Assembly: GCA_037976565.1 (NCBI GenBank) | Contig: CP137668.1 | Coordinates: 1,465,548 to 1,529,547, forward strand | Source of the DNA: Mesocentrotus franciscanus | Lineage: Eukaryota > Echinodermata > Echinoidea > Camarodonta > Strongylocentrotidae | Direction of reading: 5' to 3' | DNA: 64,000 nucleotides | Part shown: positions 23,288 through 50,068 of the stretch, piece by piece | Numbering within the stretch: position 1 is the stretch's first letter | Layout: every line of letters begins with the position of its first letter | Program-made: the position numbers and the translations under genes | The notes under the pieces: model-generated | The model's database searches: none | The model's input: the letters and a program-made list of their open reading frames with translations, nothing else | What the model was told of the DNA's origin: nothing

Positions 23288-23900
23288 TGTGTGTGTGCGT
23301 GTGTGTGAGTGCGTGTGTGTGTGCGCGCGTGTGTTTTGTGAATAATTTATTTATGTTATGAAAACGAAATGAAGTATTTGTATGGAATTATTAACATTGA
23401 TTTTTATGTAAAGATTTATTTTGAATGAAATCTCTAATTAGAAAGAATATTGAAAAAAAAGAAGAAAAAAGAGTTTGTGTGTGTGTGTGTGTGCGTGTGG
23501 GTATGGGAGGTTCGGCGTGTGTTTGCGTGAATGGGTCGAAGTGTGAGCGTGTAAGAGTGAGTGATTGTGTGGTAGAGACAGCATGCCCTGTTTGTCGGGA
23601 AATATATAGGGGAAACCCGTTATCATGGATATTGAGACATGAATGTGCGAGCGTGTGTGCGTGAGAGCGTGGGTGAGCAGGTGTGTGTGTATGCGTGCGT
23701 GTGTGCGTGAGTGCGTGGGTGAGTGGGTGGGTGTGCCTGCGTGTGTGTGTGATTACGTGGTGGAGGTAGCATTCCCTGTTTGTCGGAAAATAGGGGAAAA
23801 CTCGTTTTCATGGTTATTAAGACTTAGCCAGTTTGAGGGAGAAGAGAGAGAAGAGAGAAAGAGCAAGAGAGAGTGAGAGAGAGAGAGAGAGAGAGGGGGG
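23288..23900 (+). repeat. GT/GA microsatellites with a tandemly duplicated 70-bp segment
   Basis: GT runs at 23288-23337, 23474-23500 and 23643-23750 and a GA run at 23827-23896 surround two copies of a unique segment (23569-23638 and 23757-23823). The copies share ccctgtttgtcgg, ggggaaa and cgtt..tcatgg.tatt.agac, a period of about 188 bp. Confidence 0.85.
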
Positions 23901-23984
23901 TTGGAGGAAATAATTTGTGGTGTTTAAGGGCACGCTCGCGCGCGCGCGTATGTATGTGTGCAAAGACGTGTATATGTGTGTGAT

Positions 23985-24040
23985 TGAGAAGAGGGAGAGA
24001 GAGGAAGAGGGAGAGAGAGAGAAAGAGAGTAAGAGAGTTA
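23985..24040 (+). repeat. (GA)n microsatellite
   Basis: An impure GA repeat. Confidence 0.85.
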
Positions 24041-24785
24041 TAAATCACAGTCCTTTTTCGTCTCGTCAACATGGATTTACGTTCATGCTTCAAACTTCAA
24101 AAGCTCCATTTTAAAAGTCAAGTATCAATATCCTGTTTGCAGTCGTAAAATCTTCATTTCAAGTTGAAAGCACCACCGTTCATCGACTGCATTCTTCCTT
24201 TTCAGGTTTCTGCGAATCCAGTAGAAAATAGTTTCCGCTGATCACTGGGATGTCAAGAAGAAAATGACAAATTCGTGTTTGTCTTAATAAATTTATAACT
24301 TCGTTTGACAGAATTTATCTTGGTGAGCTCTTCATGTAAACTTTTAGTTCTTTCCTGGTCGCTTAACGGTAAAGCGTACTTGATCATTGTCTGCTACTGA
24401 TATTGTCGATCGGTTGTCGTCCGCACACGGAGTCCTCTAAGTCTCAAGTGTCCTTGATTCCTGATCAATGAACTGTATCATCGAGACCTTCATCTTCTCC
24501 TCTAACTTGGGTTTCCCAGTGGAAATACCTGGACAACACTTTTACGGAATAACCTTTTCGAAGATTCGTGTTATGCATTTGGTGTCTTCACGTTAATAAA
24601 TTATTTTCCCTAGTCGAGTTTTTCATGTCAAATATTCAGTAGTAGAATGGAGAAGGACATACTAATTCGACAATGTGTTGTATTAAATTTGTGTTAGGTC
24701 CATGGTTTAAGACATCCCTATTTATGTACTTCAAAAGGAGTACCGCACCATACACACTAAGATGAAAGCAATGTGCTTTTATTTT

Positions 24786-25067
24786 TTATAAGAAAATGTC
24801 CTTTAAAAATCCCAAATGAAATGAAAGATCAATAGGACAGGGGCGGCGGTTGTTCAGATATGTTCCCACATATTTCTTTCTTTTGCTTGTGAGAGGTTTT
24901 AATTTCTTTACTAAATGTATGACCTCTCTAGCAGAGTTCAAAGCACTATTGCTAATTTCGCAGCCGCAATTACCTCCCGAACCCATAGCTCCATATTCTT
25001 CTAAATCAATATGCCATATTCGTAATCGAATCAAATTTGATGAATACGTCTTTGTTAAGTGCCTCAT
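24786..25067 (-). other. Unrecognised open frame (93 codons), possibly a mobile-element remnant
   Basis: The frame reads GAMGSGGNCGCEISNSALNS, then REVIHLVKKLKPLTSKRKK. The composition is protein-like, but no family is recognised and no splice sites are convincing. A second minus-strand frame (25375-25187) lies just beyond the foldback at 25089-25230. The pair might be one coding region split by the insertion. Confidence 0.2.
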
Positions 25068-25088
25068 TACAAATCATTTCATCACCTT

Positions 25089-25230
25089 TTACGAATAAAT
25101 GTTTTAAATAGTCACAATGCAAATCGCATACATAAGTTGTTAGGTAGGACAAACATTATGGCTTGCCATACCTAACAACACGTAATTTATGCAATTTGCA
25201 TTCCGACTATTGAAAAACAATTATTCGTAA
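25089..25230. mobile_element. Foldback (hairpin) element, 142 bp
   Basis: The whole segment is one imperfect inverted repeat. TTACGAATAAATGTTTTAAA...CTTGTTAGGTA-type left-arm sequence pairs with TACCTAACAA...TTATTCGTAA on the right, leaving a centre of about 18 nt. Confidence 0.8.
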
Positions 25231-25679
25231 GAGCTGAATGAATTATATCGAGGCAGTTAGCAAAGGTTTGTGCACTAAATTTGATTACATTACGAAAATG
25301 GCCTATTAAACCCGAATCGGGGACTAAGCTCACTTTAACAAAATGACTCAGACAAATTTTCTGCTTTAATTTCAATAATGCAATCTGTAGGTCTCAAATG
25401 TTACTATATTAAATCCAAAGAATTCGCTCTGTACACCTTTTTTCTAATGAGAACTACATGAATAACTCATGTTGAAAAACTGTAGATTTTTGTCTTCCAT
25501 ACTTCCCACCATCAAACTTAGATGGTATGGATCTATGCATGGATGCATGTATCTATCTTTAATATAGATTCATCCATATTTTGTTTTCAAAGATGTCTTC
25601 TCTTTTAGAAATTTTGAAAAGGATTTGCAACGTTGTTTGCTCTGAAGGAAATCATAGAAATACAAGAGATTCTTTTATT

Positions 25680-28600
25680 AAAAGATTATCAAATACACTC
25701 ACAAACAGAAACGCACACACTCACTCAGCAAGCACACACAAATCCACATGCAGACGATTCCTCTCTCAATAATGATAAACATATAATACAAAAGTGGATC
25801 ATATTTTTTGACCAGATGATATATATTTAATAATACAGCATGTGAAATATAAAGAAATAAGTGTGTTTACATGAACGTAATAGCACACGATGACATAGAA
25901 AATATACCATGCTTCGATGGTATTTTTTTTTAAATAACAAATTGATATTTACAAGTACTTTAAGATGAAGCGTTAGGGAAAATCTTGTTCATGGTAAAAA
26001 ATAATTTACTTTATAAATTAATTTAACTTTTACCGTTATCACTGTAAGGGTTCTCAAAAAAAGGTACCGAATATATGCGAAGAATGGATAAGATGTAATT
26101 GTTCAAAGAGCTTGACTACAGAAAGACAATGATAGAGACAGGCAGGGTATGAGATAAATTTTGAAGATAGGAAAATAGGTTGGGGATAGAGAAAGTGAGA
26201 GATAGGAAGATAGAAAGAGAAAGAGAGAGAGAAAGGGGGAGAGAGAGAGGGAGAGTGAAAGAGAATAAATGGGAAACAGTGAGTGAGTGAGACACGATGA
26301 AATAAAAATAAAATACTCGGAGAAAAATAACTCGCGGTAGAATTTACACAATAAAAACTCAGTGTTCAACAACGAAAGAACAAACATAAATATACATGTA
26401 CATGTATAAACTTGTACTAGAACCATTCAAGCGAGTGTACTCTGGCTGTTTTTTTTATCACCATTACAGAATATTACATTTTGATTCTACCTCTTTGATA
26501 TAATATTCAAAGCTTTAAAATGAGAGCGAACGAACTCAAACATCCTCGCCCCATGAAATGCCATTAGGTAGTGTATAGATTGATAGAGAACCTAATTGTA
26601 CGCAAGTTTGGGGACAATGGAGGAAATACATTTTGATCGTACTGCATTATAAACACCGTTGAAGGAAACATACTGTTACATACTTTGGGCTACATTATAC
26701 ACATACATTGGAATGAGCATGTATTTTTCATAAATATGTTTCGCCTAGGCATTTCTAATACGAGTAGCAATTTTGATTATGACCTTTAAAACAAACACCA
26801 TATGACAGAGAGTGTATTCTACACAAATTGGTTATGTAATAACTTTCTACTTACTGGAATTATGGCATGGACTGGACTTTGAAAGAGAAATGACATGTTA
26901 TGTTTAATTTGTCTTTACTAAATCCCCTTGAAACAATGATTTGATGAAATGAATAAATCTGACTGCTTGGGTTAATGAAGATTGTACATTTTCAAAGCCG
27001 TTGGCCGTATGAATGGACCGCATAGATAAAAAAGAAAAAAAGAAAGAAATGTACTCCTTAACTTATAGACAACCTACTTAAGCACGAGTTAAAGAAATAC
27101 TACAGTTAATCGATGAAGCACATCACGCCTCAAGCGATCCTCTACAATTTGAAAGATTTCTCTTAATCTGTTCTTTTCGCCACGATTGCTGAATTTTTGG
27201 TTTAATATGAAATTGAACCATACTAACAAATCCGATCCACACATTTGCTGATGTCATAACATTTTAATTTACCTTTCTCCCCATTTCTACTGTGTTGCAA
27301 AGTACGACTAAATGTATAAACTTTCACCATATTTAAGAATTTTGGACCAAAATACAGAAATGGATTCGTCGATGCACAACATGTTTTCTCTGCAAATCTT
27401 TCTGAATCAAAATAATTTAACGTGATAAGACGCACAGAATTGGTGCAAGAACATGTTATCTAAATTGGTAAATGACAAATATGAACAAAGTGATTAACCT
27501 TACGACTAACATTCTTTATCGTGACCTTAACGAATATACCCTCTTATATTATCTACCTGTTGCAACATATATCTATCACTCTGCAGTCCTGTTCCTAGAT
27601 TAAGAAAAGTAGAATTGGATATGAGAAACGAATCGCAAATGTTCGGTGTTTTCTTCAATTGTGATTTCAATCCAGACCAGTTATAGCCTGGCATACTTCA
27701 AGCAATATGCACGTTGTATGGACAGCAAACTACGTGTGAAGAGCTCTCTCGACCCATCGAAAGAATCTCGCGAGAGTTGCTGGGGTTGGGGCCGAGATTG
27801 ACTCGAATCCCACTGGATTTACATTACCGGCTGTTGACCCGGTCCCTAGCTAGTAGCAAGAAAAGTCTTTCCCTGCTTTGTCTCAATCATATATAGTTTT
27901 AGTCTTTCTTCTTTAAATAGAAAGCTAAGTGAAGGGGCCTCTTGTTCGTGAGAGGATGAACCACAGGAATACTGAAAACGTTATTATGCTACCATGCTAT
28001 AGCAATTTTAATGTCTATTGTCATTTTCTTTATTTTGACTGTAGGAGAGTGTAGTACCAGTGTATGCCAAAGTATATAAGGAGAGTGATACAATAGGTAA
28101 TCAATATAATTTAAACACAAATATAACGTTTAAATGTTTCATGAAAATGTACAGGTACACTCTGGAAATGATTCACTCCTATTAAGTCATCAAAGTTGTT
28201 GCTTTACTAGCACACGAAAACAGTAGTTCACATTCTTTCAATGTTTTATCATCATTACTGTCATTATTCTCATTGTTAGTATTATCTTATTCTAATAAAG
28301 GCAACTGCACAGTATTAGTAGTCGACATACAGGTCAAAAATATAATAACGAATTTTCTCAATGTTAGACAAACCTACGTAAATGAATAAAATATAGACAA
28401 GAAAGTGTTCCTTGACAATGACGGGTTTCTTTTCAATATCTATAATTTACAAGGATTTCTCGGTAAGCTGTGAAGGCCTTGTGTTGATTTATTTAACCAG
28501 AATAAGTTCAGAGATAACTTTTATTTACTGAAGTAAATTTCAAATTGACTGGAAATCAGAAATTTAAGAGGAGAGCAAGCTTTTTTTCTGTACAGCGAGC

Positions 28601-29043
28601 CCAGGAATAACACGATTCCACCAAATACCTGATGTTAGTCAACACTGTATACCATCTTGAAAGATTTATTGTGAGAAAACCTTTGAAGCTATAAGAGACC
28701 TCTTACTATATTGTGGCGCTATGAGTTATTTTACACTTTAACGTTCTCAATGAAAACTGTTTGAGAAAATGCCCTCAAATCCCACGCCTTCATCTTTTTT
28801 TATTTTTATATACTATTCCATGATTTGCTTCTACAGTTTAGTTTGTATATAAAAGATAAAACAGTCAAAAATCAAAGTAGATTCACGTACAACATCTACA
28901 AAACTAATAATTACAATCTGAATTAAATTCAACATTTGGAACAAGAATAAACATGGATTGTTTGTCACTGCTGTTTTGTGAAATAGTGATTTATGGGCAT
29001 GTCTTCTTAAAAAAAAAAACTCCGTAAGCTACAATTAAATCTA
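25680..29043. other. Non-coding, 3' of the CRH-type gene
   Basis: No exon is recognised. It holds a GA-rich stretch at 26196-26255 and a candidate polyA signal at 28799. The open frame at 27714-27896 has no recognisable features. Confidence 0.5.
28799..28804 (-). terminator. Candidate polyadenylation signal for the CRH-type gene
   Basis: AATAAA on the minus strand, about 240 nt after the CRH stop codon, is the first canonical hexamer downstream. Another lies near 28520. Confidence 0.35.
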
Positions 29044-42128
<13,085 letters not shown>

Positions 42129-45100
42129 CTGAAATATAAGAGAGAAAAAAATAAAAGTTTAAATTTTCTATCCAATATTCTAAAAATAAAAGTTTAAATA
42201 TTCTAGCGGTAGGACTACTACTATACCTTTGATATTATATAAATTTGAAATAGATGATGCTACATATATTTTTGAAGATTTTTTGCGAAAAAATGCAGAC
42301 AAAAACCGTGTTTGGGTACATCCTAAGTGGATGTAAGTCGTCAGTGAAATGCAACGGCTCTCGAGTCATCCCGGGTGTGAGGAGAGAAAAAAATAGAAGC
42401 CGAAAATACCACATCCTTTTCACGAGGAAAGCGATACAGTTACCGGAACTTCAAGCTCATGGGATTCAAGTGTGGACTTGAACAAAAAAACTGTTAAAGA
42501 AATTAATTCCAAGTTCATGACCTCTTTATAGAAGGTGATTTGTAAGAATCGCCCGTCTTTTATGTACAATAGACAATAATTACACACGTGCAGAACGTGA
42601 CATACTATATTTTATTTGCCATCAATTATTGGAAGAGAGTGAGAGAGAAATAGATATTACGACTGACTTTCAAATTAAGTAAATTTTTATGGCTGTGGCG
42701 ATGGAAATTAATAGTTCATCAACGGTAATGGATGATAAGTGGTGCATAGAAATAAATGGTGTCGATACAATTTACATACACACCCACACACACGCACACA
42801 CGCATACACACATATTCACACGCCGATAGACACAGAAATGCACTCACAGTTAAATGTATACTTTTAAATGTCTAAAAGCTTTTAATTGAGGAAAACGGGA
42901 AAAAAATAGGATGTAAAAGTAACGAGTTATAGATTCCAAGACTGGCTCCTTCGCTCGGTAAAAAAATAGACTGTCTGTGAAAGAACATTATTCTCGAGAG
43001 ACCAACACATTTACCTTCATGGTGAGGAGAGGACCACTGCATTTTTACGGATTCGAACCCCTAAAAATCTAAAAGCTGCGTCGATTGACACAGAAAATGG
43101 AAAGGGGTTTGTCCTGAAGAGATAGAGAGAGAGAGAGGGGGAGGGTTGAACAATTTGGAGGAGAAAGAGAGTGAAAGTGAGATTGAGAGAGAGAGAGAGA
43201 GAGGTGGGGGAGGGGTGGAACATTTTTGAGGAGAAAGATAGAGAGAGAGAGTTGGAAGAGAAGATGAAGACGAAGGGGGGATGGGTAGTGGACCAATTAT
43301 GACCGAAGCACATGCCGATTCTCAAGAAGTAATAAGACGAATGGAAACAAAACACTTGTAAGAAGAAGAACCACTAACTTCCATTACTCAGCTCGCCAGA
43401 AAAACCAAAGAATCTCACCTTAATGAGATCACCACTATCTGCCGAAAACCACAGAGAGAGAGAGAGCGTTCTACTTCTAAAAATGACTCCGAAATTGAGG
43501 ACTAAGGATTACAATTCAGCTTACCTTCTTTTAAAGCCCCCTGATAATATCTTAGATGTTTTCTCCATTGCGTATTCCAAAGCATGTCAGGAAAATTACA
43601 ATTAATAATCGAACCGGATATGACAGTATATTGCATCATGAAATTATTTCTATATATAGTATTTGAAGAATAGCAATACAGACTTACCAGAGAGACTGTT
43701 GGATCGAGAGGGGACAAATTTGTGAAATTTGCTCGCTTTAATGTGTATTATTTAGTCTGCAAAGAAACAATAGTATGATCAATACTAATCCGAGTATGCA
43801 TGTACTGATGATAGTTGAAAAGTCTGTCTGATGTTTCTAGTTTCACTCACTAATATAGAATGAAGCACCCTACTACTAGGAAGTATCCCTTTTGTTCTAG
43901 ATTATCTGTACACTTTCATAATAACTCCAACATACAGATGATAAAATGGTGTCATGCGGCTTAAAACTATTCATAAGATGTCAAAGTCTCCCCTCTTTCA
44001 TTCAATATTTCTTATTTTCTCTTTTGTACTCAATACAAATACTTTGAAGAAAAGAAAAAATAGCACATATATAAAGATTCATCTCTCTTTTCTTAAAACA
44101 TGAGCGAATTTCTTATATAAGAAAATAATTGAGGGATGGAATCTAAAATGTAATAAGCTAGAATTTAATTTCTGAAAAAAGTCATCATGTTCATTATGAA
44201 TCAAGCATTCTGACTCGTACATGTCTCAGTGTGGATCATCAGATACGGATATCAGCATAAACCATACTTAAACAAAACTTTACATGACAATTCGGAACGG
44301 GGTAACCATCACACTTTATCCAATCGTAACACAGAATGCAACAGATTGGGATAGATATTGATCGATATCGGGGGATCAAGTGTTTGTGAAATTTCCAAAA
44401 GTGTACTGAGTCTTATTTTGGCTCAGCGTCGTGCGCACGTGCAACTGTCCCATGTTTCGCTCGATCCGCTGTTGCGTTCGGGTGACATTGATCTTATTCC
44501 CAGTGACTACCCTCACCTTCCGATTCCCTTATCATTAATCAGCCTCAGCGGAGAACAGGAAGGGAATTTACTTATCCCCATTTTACTCGGTGAATAAACA
44601 CACGTACACACGCCATGCCGATCTTAATGTCTTTGTATACGTGGAATACTGTTCAATTTTCATGTTCCAGTTTATTCCACGGCCGGGGGATACTAATACT
44701 CTGATCCACGCTACGTGTCTGAAACACATTGCATATAAGATCTTACAAAATACTTACTGAAATAAGAACTGTATATCAATCATCTGATAAAGTCCTGTAA
44801 GTCCATCACACAATGATTGTAGCCTATATGAACATTTAATGATAGTATTGATATATAATGATTTGAAATTAGTTTTACATGAGATCAAGGTGTATAAATT
44901 TAGCAAGGTGTGGGAAAATTTATACTCCAAAGAACACATTCGAAGGAGAGAAATATTTAAAAAATAAGCAAATTTATGAGAACGAACGAATACACAAGTA
45001 AAAGTTATTTACTTTGAAATTATTTTTGAAGTTTTGAAGTTTTGAATTAAGACTGTTGACATAAAAATATTAATCTACGAAATAAAAAATGTAAGTCACA

Positions 45101-45350
45101 ATTAGATATAAGAAAGCAATATCCATCACATAGTTCAATAGTAGGAATACATTAAATGTCGTATCATATTGATCATCCAAGAACTGAACCTTAAATGCAG
45201 CATTATTTTTCACTCAGGGTATTTGCATAACAAATGAAGTATTATTTCTATTTTTTCATAAATTTTTTTTTCACTAACGTTTTAAGAGAATAAAACACAT
45301 GTGAAGGCCTTGAAGACAAGATCCGCTCCTCATTGCGCATTGGTGCTTAA
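42129..45350. other. Presumed 5' region of the CRH-type gene
   Basis: It must contain the upstream non-coding exon(s) of the CRH-type gene. Good minus-strand donors exist at 43525 (AAG|GTAAGC), 43688 (CTG|GTAAGT) and 44759 (TCA|GTAAGT). A TATAAA lies at 44924-44919. GA tracts occur at 43120-43250. Which is used cannot be told from sequence alone. Confidence 0.35.
43119..43250 (+). repeat. GA-rich microsatellite cluster
   Basis: Three short (GA)n runs separated by a repeated ggaggagaaag-type spacer. Confidence 0.85.
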
Positions 45351-47544
45351 ATTGTCACGTGACTTCTTGGAATAAGAAGGCGCCACTACCGGTTGTTGAC
45401 GGTGATATATTATACACCGTTCTGTTTTGCTTCATCTGTTTTTCATCTGTCTGTCGTTTCTCTGTAGTTGACGCAAGCAGACAAATAATGACTTGGTTTA
45501 TCCTATGAAACCACCCACACCAAGGGACTATTTGTTGTTCTCCCTCCAAACCCCCTCCCACTCAGCCTACACCCACGGGAAATAGTTCGGAACTAAACAC
45601 TTAAAAGAGTCAATGGTTATGTATCTTTTCAAACCTAACATATAATGAAATACTAAGCTTTTTCTTAGGGATGAACAGAGTGTATCAAGTTCAACAATTC
45701 CCGGTAGTAGGCTTGTCTGGTTGGGAGATTATTTTGGATTGAATCTTCATTGCAGACACTTTGATCTGGTGTGAAGTTCAATGCAGAATCCGGTATGGAA
45801 TAACCCATTTCTGCCCAGACTTCTAATATGACTAGAATTTTGTACGCGCCATTAGTATGCAATGATATTTTACTTATAATTATTCACAATTTAACTAATG
45901 AGTTTATATCAATGGATCATTATTCTTCATGCTCTTTGCCAATGAATTAACGAGACATTTCATTCACCGTTTAATAAAATTCGATGTTTAATCGGCACTT
46001 TGAATGCAACGCTTGTAATTAACTCGTTAATATCAGCCAACTGTGATTTTAGTTTAACATAATATCATGCATATCGAATGGTGACATGATATAATACTTA
46101 TGCAGTTGTGTAAACTTTCAGTTTGTTTGGTAAATTTCTTTCACGATTGTGTGAATACATGGAGTATAATAGTTCAGTTCGCGTGTGTGTGTTTCTTTGT
46201 TAACATCAACCAAAGACCTCTGATTACAGCCAGAGTTATGAAACATGCTCGCACAGACTTTCAAGAATTCAACGCAAGGGATATTTCAATACGTTATTGT
46301 ATATCCCATAGAAGCTCTTTTAGAATTACGTAATATGTCACTGTAATTACTTCAGAAGGTATTGGACAAGGCTAAATTGCATACAGGTAGCTTTTACGAA
46401 AGTCTTTACGATCGTTTTGTAGATTAACAGAATGATTAGAAAAAATAGAAACACCGATCAAATGTAGGCGTACAATTTGAGGTCGAGAAATATTATACAT
46501 CCCCCGGGGATAGTTGCATGGAGATGAATCCTTCCATCTCGCCTGATTCAAATTGCATCTGAAGTAGCAGAAGCGCCATTAATATCGGAAACCATTATGC
46601 AAAATTCAAGTGTTTTCACGCCTTATGACCTTACACAACTGCTATTTTAAGACTTCAATTGTACACAATCATATAGGCAGAAAAGTTAATAACTATGTGC
46701 TACCAAGGATGCAGTAAACGCGGTTATTTCATTAACATGGTTGTCAAATCTGTCATCTAGACAAAATAGCAAAGCTATAAAAAAAAATTTGGTACTCGTC
46801 TGAACAACGAAATATCGCAACTAAGCATTAGATGATTTGGTTGTGCCATGTACATGTTCGTGCATGTATGTATGGGTGGTTAGGTGGTTTTGTGTAATGG
46901 GCTGTGCACATGAGAGATTCTTGATAAAAATATATCTATTCTGTTCTGCAACCATATTCGACGCTCTATAAATTTGAGAATCACACTGAATGGGATTGGA
47001 ATAAACTTTTTTACAAAAGCCCTTAACCTTACAAACTGATAGTGTTGCGTCAATTCGAATTCAATTAGCTGGATATATTTATTTTAACTTTTGAAGAGTT
47101 GACTATGACTACTCCCTTTCAATCTTCGATGCTAGAGGCACAGGAGAAGAGTCGGGAGCATTCACCTATAGCACCGGTAACCTAATTCCATCCATTATGC
47201 CTTGTTCGATCCGGACACACATTTTCTTGATACTGGATGCACTCCGACTTCCCTTTATTACTTCAATATAGAACTCATCACGAGCACTTAAAAATGTTGA
47301 TCAGAGACGGCGTTCTTGGACCTCAAAGGACGAAGTAATGGTAGAACAAGTTTGGGCTCTCTCTTTTTGTCTTCTCTCTCTCTATAAATCTTTTTCTCTC
47401 TCGTCAATTTCTATCACTATCACTTACCCACAGCCCCTGTGTTTATTTCTCTGTTACGATTTCCACTTGAAAATATACATTTTTGCTTCATATCAGAATT
47501 TCCTTCTCACAGACAAATTTTAAGTGGACATGGAAGCGGAAAAT
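45351..47544. other. Intergenic, no gene recognised
   Basis: The open frames at 45665-45862 (minus) and 46100-46333 (plus) show no recognisable domain or splice context. Confidence 0.5.
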
Positions 47545-47954
47545 GTATACGGTAACTTCATATATCACGACTACAATGGGACGATGTATACGGTAACTTC
47601 ATATATCACGACTACAATGCGACGATGTATACGGTAACTTCATATATCACGACTACAATGCGACGATGTATACGGTAACTTTATATATCACGACTACAAT
47701 GCGTCGATGTATACGGTAACTTCATATATCACGACTACAATGCGTCGATGTATACGGTAACTTCATATATCACGACTACAAGGCGACGATGTATACGGTA
47801 ACTTCATATATCACGACTACAATGCGTCGATGTATACGGTAACTTCATATATCACGACTACAATGCGACGATGTATACGGTAACTTCATATATCACGACT
47901 ACAAGGCGACGATGTATACGGTAACTTCATATATCACGACTACAATGCGACGCT
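47545..47954 (+). repeat. Minisatellite: ten 41-bp tandem units
   Basis: The unit starts GTATACGGTAACTTCATATA and ends ACTACAATGCGACGAT. Copies begin at 47545 and every 41 bp to 47914. They differ at only a few positions (GCGAC/GCGTC, AATGC/AAGGC, one C-to-T). A degraded eleventh unit follows. 41 is not a multiple of three, so it is not coding. Confidence 0.97.
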
Positions 47955-48223
47955 CGTGTACTGGTAACTGAAAAAATTTTGAAGAAAAAAAGGAAACTGG
48001 GTAGAAAAAGGTATTTCGAAGAAATTTCTTTATACAAGAATTTTCATCAGGTATTTTCATTTAAATGCTTTTTATTTGTCTAAAATTCAGAACACTGTTT
48101 TCGTCCAAAATTTCAGAACACGAAATGTTAAAAAAAACATTTATGCTTCTTGTACTGAAAAAATGGTGCTATATCACTTCCATCAAGTGAAAGCAGAAAT
48201 TAATCTTGATTCTTAAAACTTTG

Positions 48224-48224
48224 A

Positions 48225-48278
<54 letters not shown>
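48224..48278 (+). repeat. (GA)n microsatellite
   Basis: A pure GA run ending in a G-rich stretch. Confidence 0.95.
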
Positions 48279-48280
<2 letters not shown>

Positions 48281-48299
48281 AGGAGGGGAGGCAGAGGAC

Positions 48300-49550
48300 A
48301 CGAATACTAATAGAGCAGCGAGAAATGATTTCAAATTATATTGAAATACAGGCATAACGGTCATTCCATTTGCAAGTATTTGCAAGCCCTTTCATGATTT
48401 AGGTCCCTCTTTATGAAGCAATGAAAGAAACCGTCGCCCTGTCAATTACAACGTTCATTCTACCCTCATCAACACTGACAAGAAAAAATTAGCAAATTTT
48501 CAAATTGATCACGAAGACTGCTTAACCCAAGGAAGGGCGCCGTAAATTGTTTGGAAATTCAACCTCCGGTTTTTCCTCGTTGTTCGACATTGTTAGCGTT
48601 TGCCTCATAAATCCATAGTAAAAATGCCGCGAGCGTAGAGTGTTTATTGTAACATAAGAAGACTAATGTCTATAAAGAATATCCAGGAGGAATAAAATGG
48701 ACGTGATGGAAATGTATTTTAACATGCTCAACATTAATGAAAATGTATTATTAAACATTAAAAGCGATGACGAGAGACTCAGTTTAAATTATGCTTTTCC
48801 AGGTAACCAAGCAAAAACAGACACAGCTACATAAAAAGAATATTTTACTAAATATTTTTCTGTTTAAAGTTAGGCCTTTCTTATTGTGGGCTATGTTTAT
48901 ATTAGCTTGTCCATTCTACCATATCAAAAATTGTTATTACCTTCTTGGGGAAATTCATATTTTTGGATTTTAAGACTAACTTTTCCTGGTTTGGGATATT
49001 CTCGAGCTCTCATACTTGGCCTCTGTCCAAATAGTAAGAGGAAATGATATCTTTAGATTACATGGCCACAGTGCTTTTGTTTTTTCTTTAAGTACAATGT
49101 GTCAATAATGCTAAAGGCGATAATACTCTTTTCTATCTATAAAACTTACATCCCCCCTATCCGTAGTTTTGAAAGAAAGCCAGTATGTTGCCTAAAAGCT
49201 CACCAATTCAAGTTTAATGTCTACTTTTATCTGTTTATCCACGCTGAAAGCCTAAAGCCTAAAGCCGTGGACAGATGTCTCACTTTTTAATGAAATTGAA
49301 ATTTTATTAAAAACTGATGTTACGAAATATACCCTTCAGTGAGGCTTGTACGTTTTTCTATTTTAGAACATAAATAAATTAGAAGTAATAAATTGTAAAA
49401 AAAACAAAATGTTCAAAATCAACTCAGAAACAGTGAAAGATACCCAACGTAATATAGCAAGGAGGAAATGAAGCTTTCAACATATATTTTTGTAGCCAAA
49501 ATTATAGGCGTGTTTAGCTTGCCCCATTTTTTAACATGTGTTTATCGGCG
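48300..49550. other. Intergenic, no gene recognised
   Basis: AT-rich. Open frames at 48791 and 49099 are short and low-complexity or unrecognised. They could be decayed LINE sequence upstream of the tail at 49860-50068. Confidence 0.4.
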
Positions 49551-49859
49551 TTTAGAAAGTAGATTGTTTAACATTTTTTTCACAGCTTTGCCCGTCTTTG
49601 GAAACACATCCCCCAGTCTGACAGGGACCTTTGCTTAGAAACGAATGTAAACCTAATTCTTAAGGCTCTTCGTGAGTTTTTTTGCGCTATGTCACCAATT
49701 GATAACGCCTTTTAACAAGATTAACACCGAGAGTGCTTTTTTTGGTTATCTCTTACGACCTGAACAACAAATGATTATTTCATATTTATGATCTTATGAT
49801 TTATCTGTTTGCATCTTTTTCGTATTTAATTAAATATATCTTATGTCATTTATGTATAT

Positions 49860-50068
49860 TGTGTATAGATAAGTATTATACCATCAACTAATGAGGAGAG
49901 CTTCCTATACAGAAACTCAGCTTCTTTTGGTAATCCTCAGGCATTAGTTGATGGCTTCTTTTCCTGTTATTGTATTTATTATTGTTATTCGTTTTCTTTT
50001 GTTCTTTGTTAATGGTATACTCCTCTATGTTCCTCGAAATAAAATAAAATAAAATAAAATAAAAAATA
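49860..50068 (+). mobile_element. LINE-like 3' tail with hairpin and (ATAAA)n
   Basis: A perfect 13-bp stem CCATCAACTAATG / CATTAGTTGATGG (49881-49893 and 49942-49954) is followed by T-rich sequence and a short AATAA-type tandem repeat (50038-50068). This layout is common at the 3' ends of non-LTR elements. No RT is recognised upstream. Confidence 0.5.

Noticed and set aside
43030..43060. B-box-like ggggttcgaatccg on the minus strand, considered as a tRNA
   Set aside because: No A box and no cloverleaf partner sequences at tRNA spacing.
44358..44597. 79-codon plus-strand frame
   Set aside because: No recognisable motif, no splice context, and a length expected by chance in this amount of sequence.
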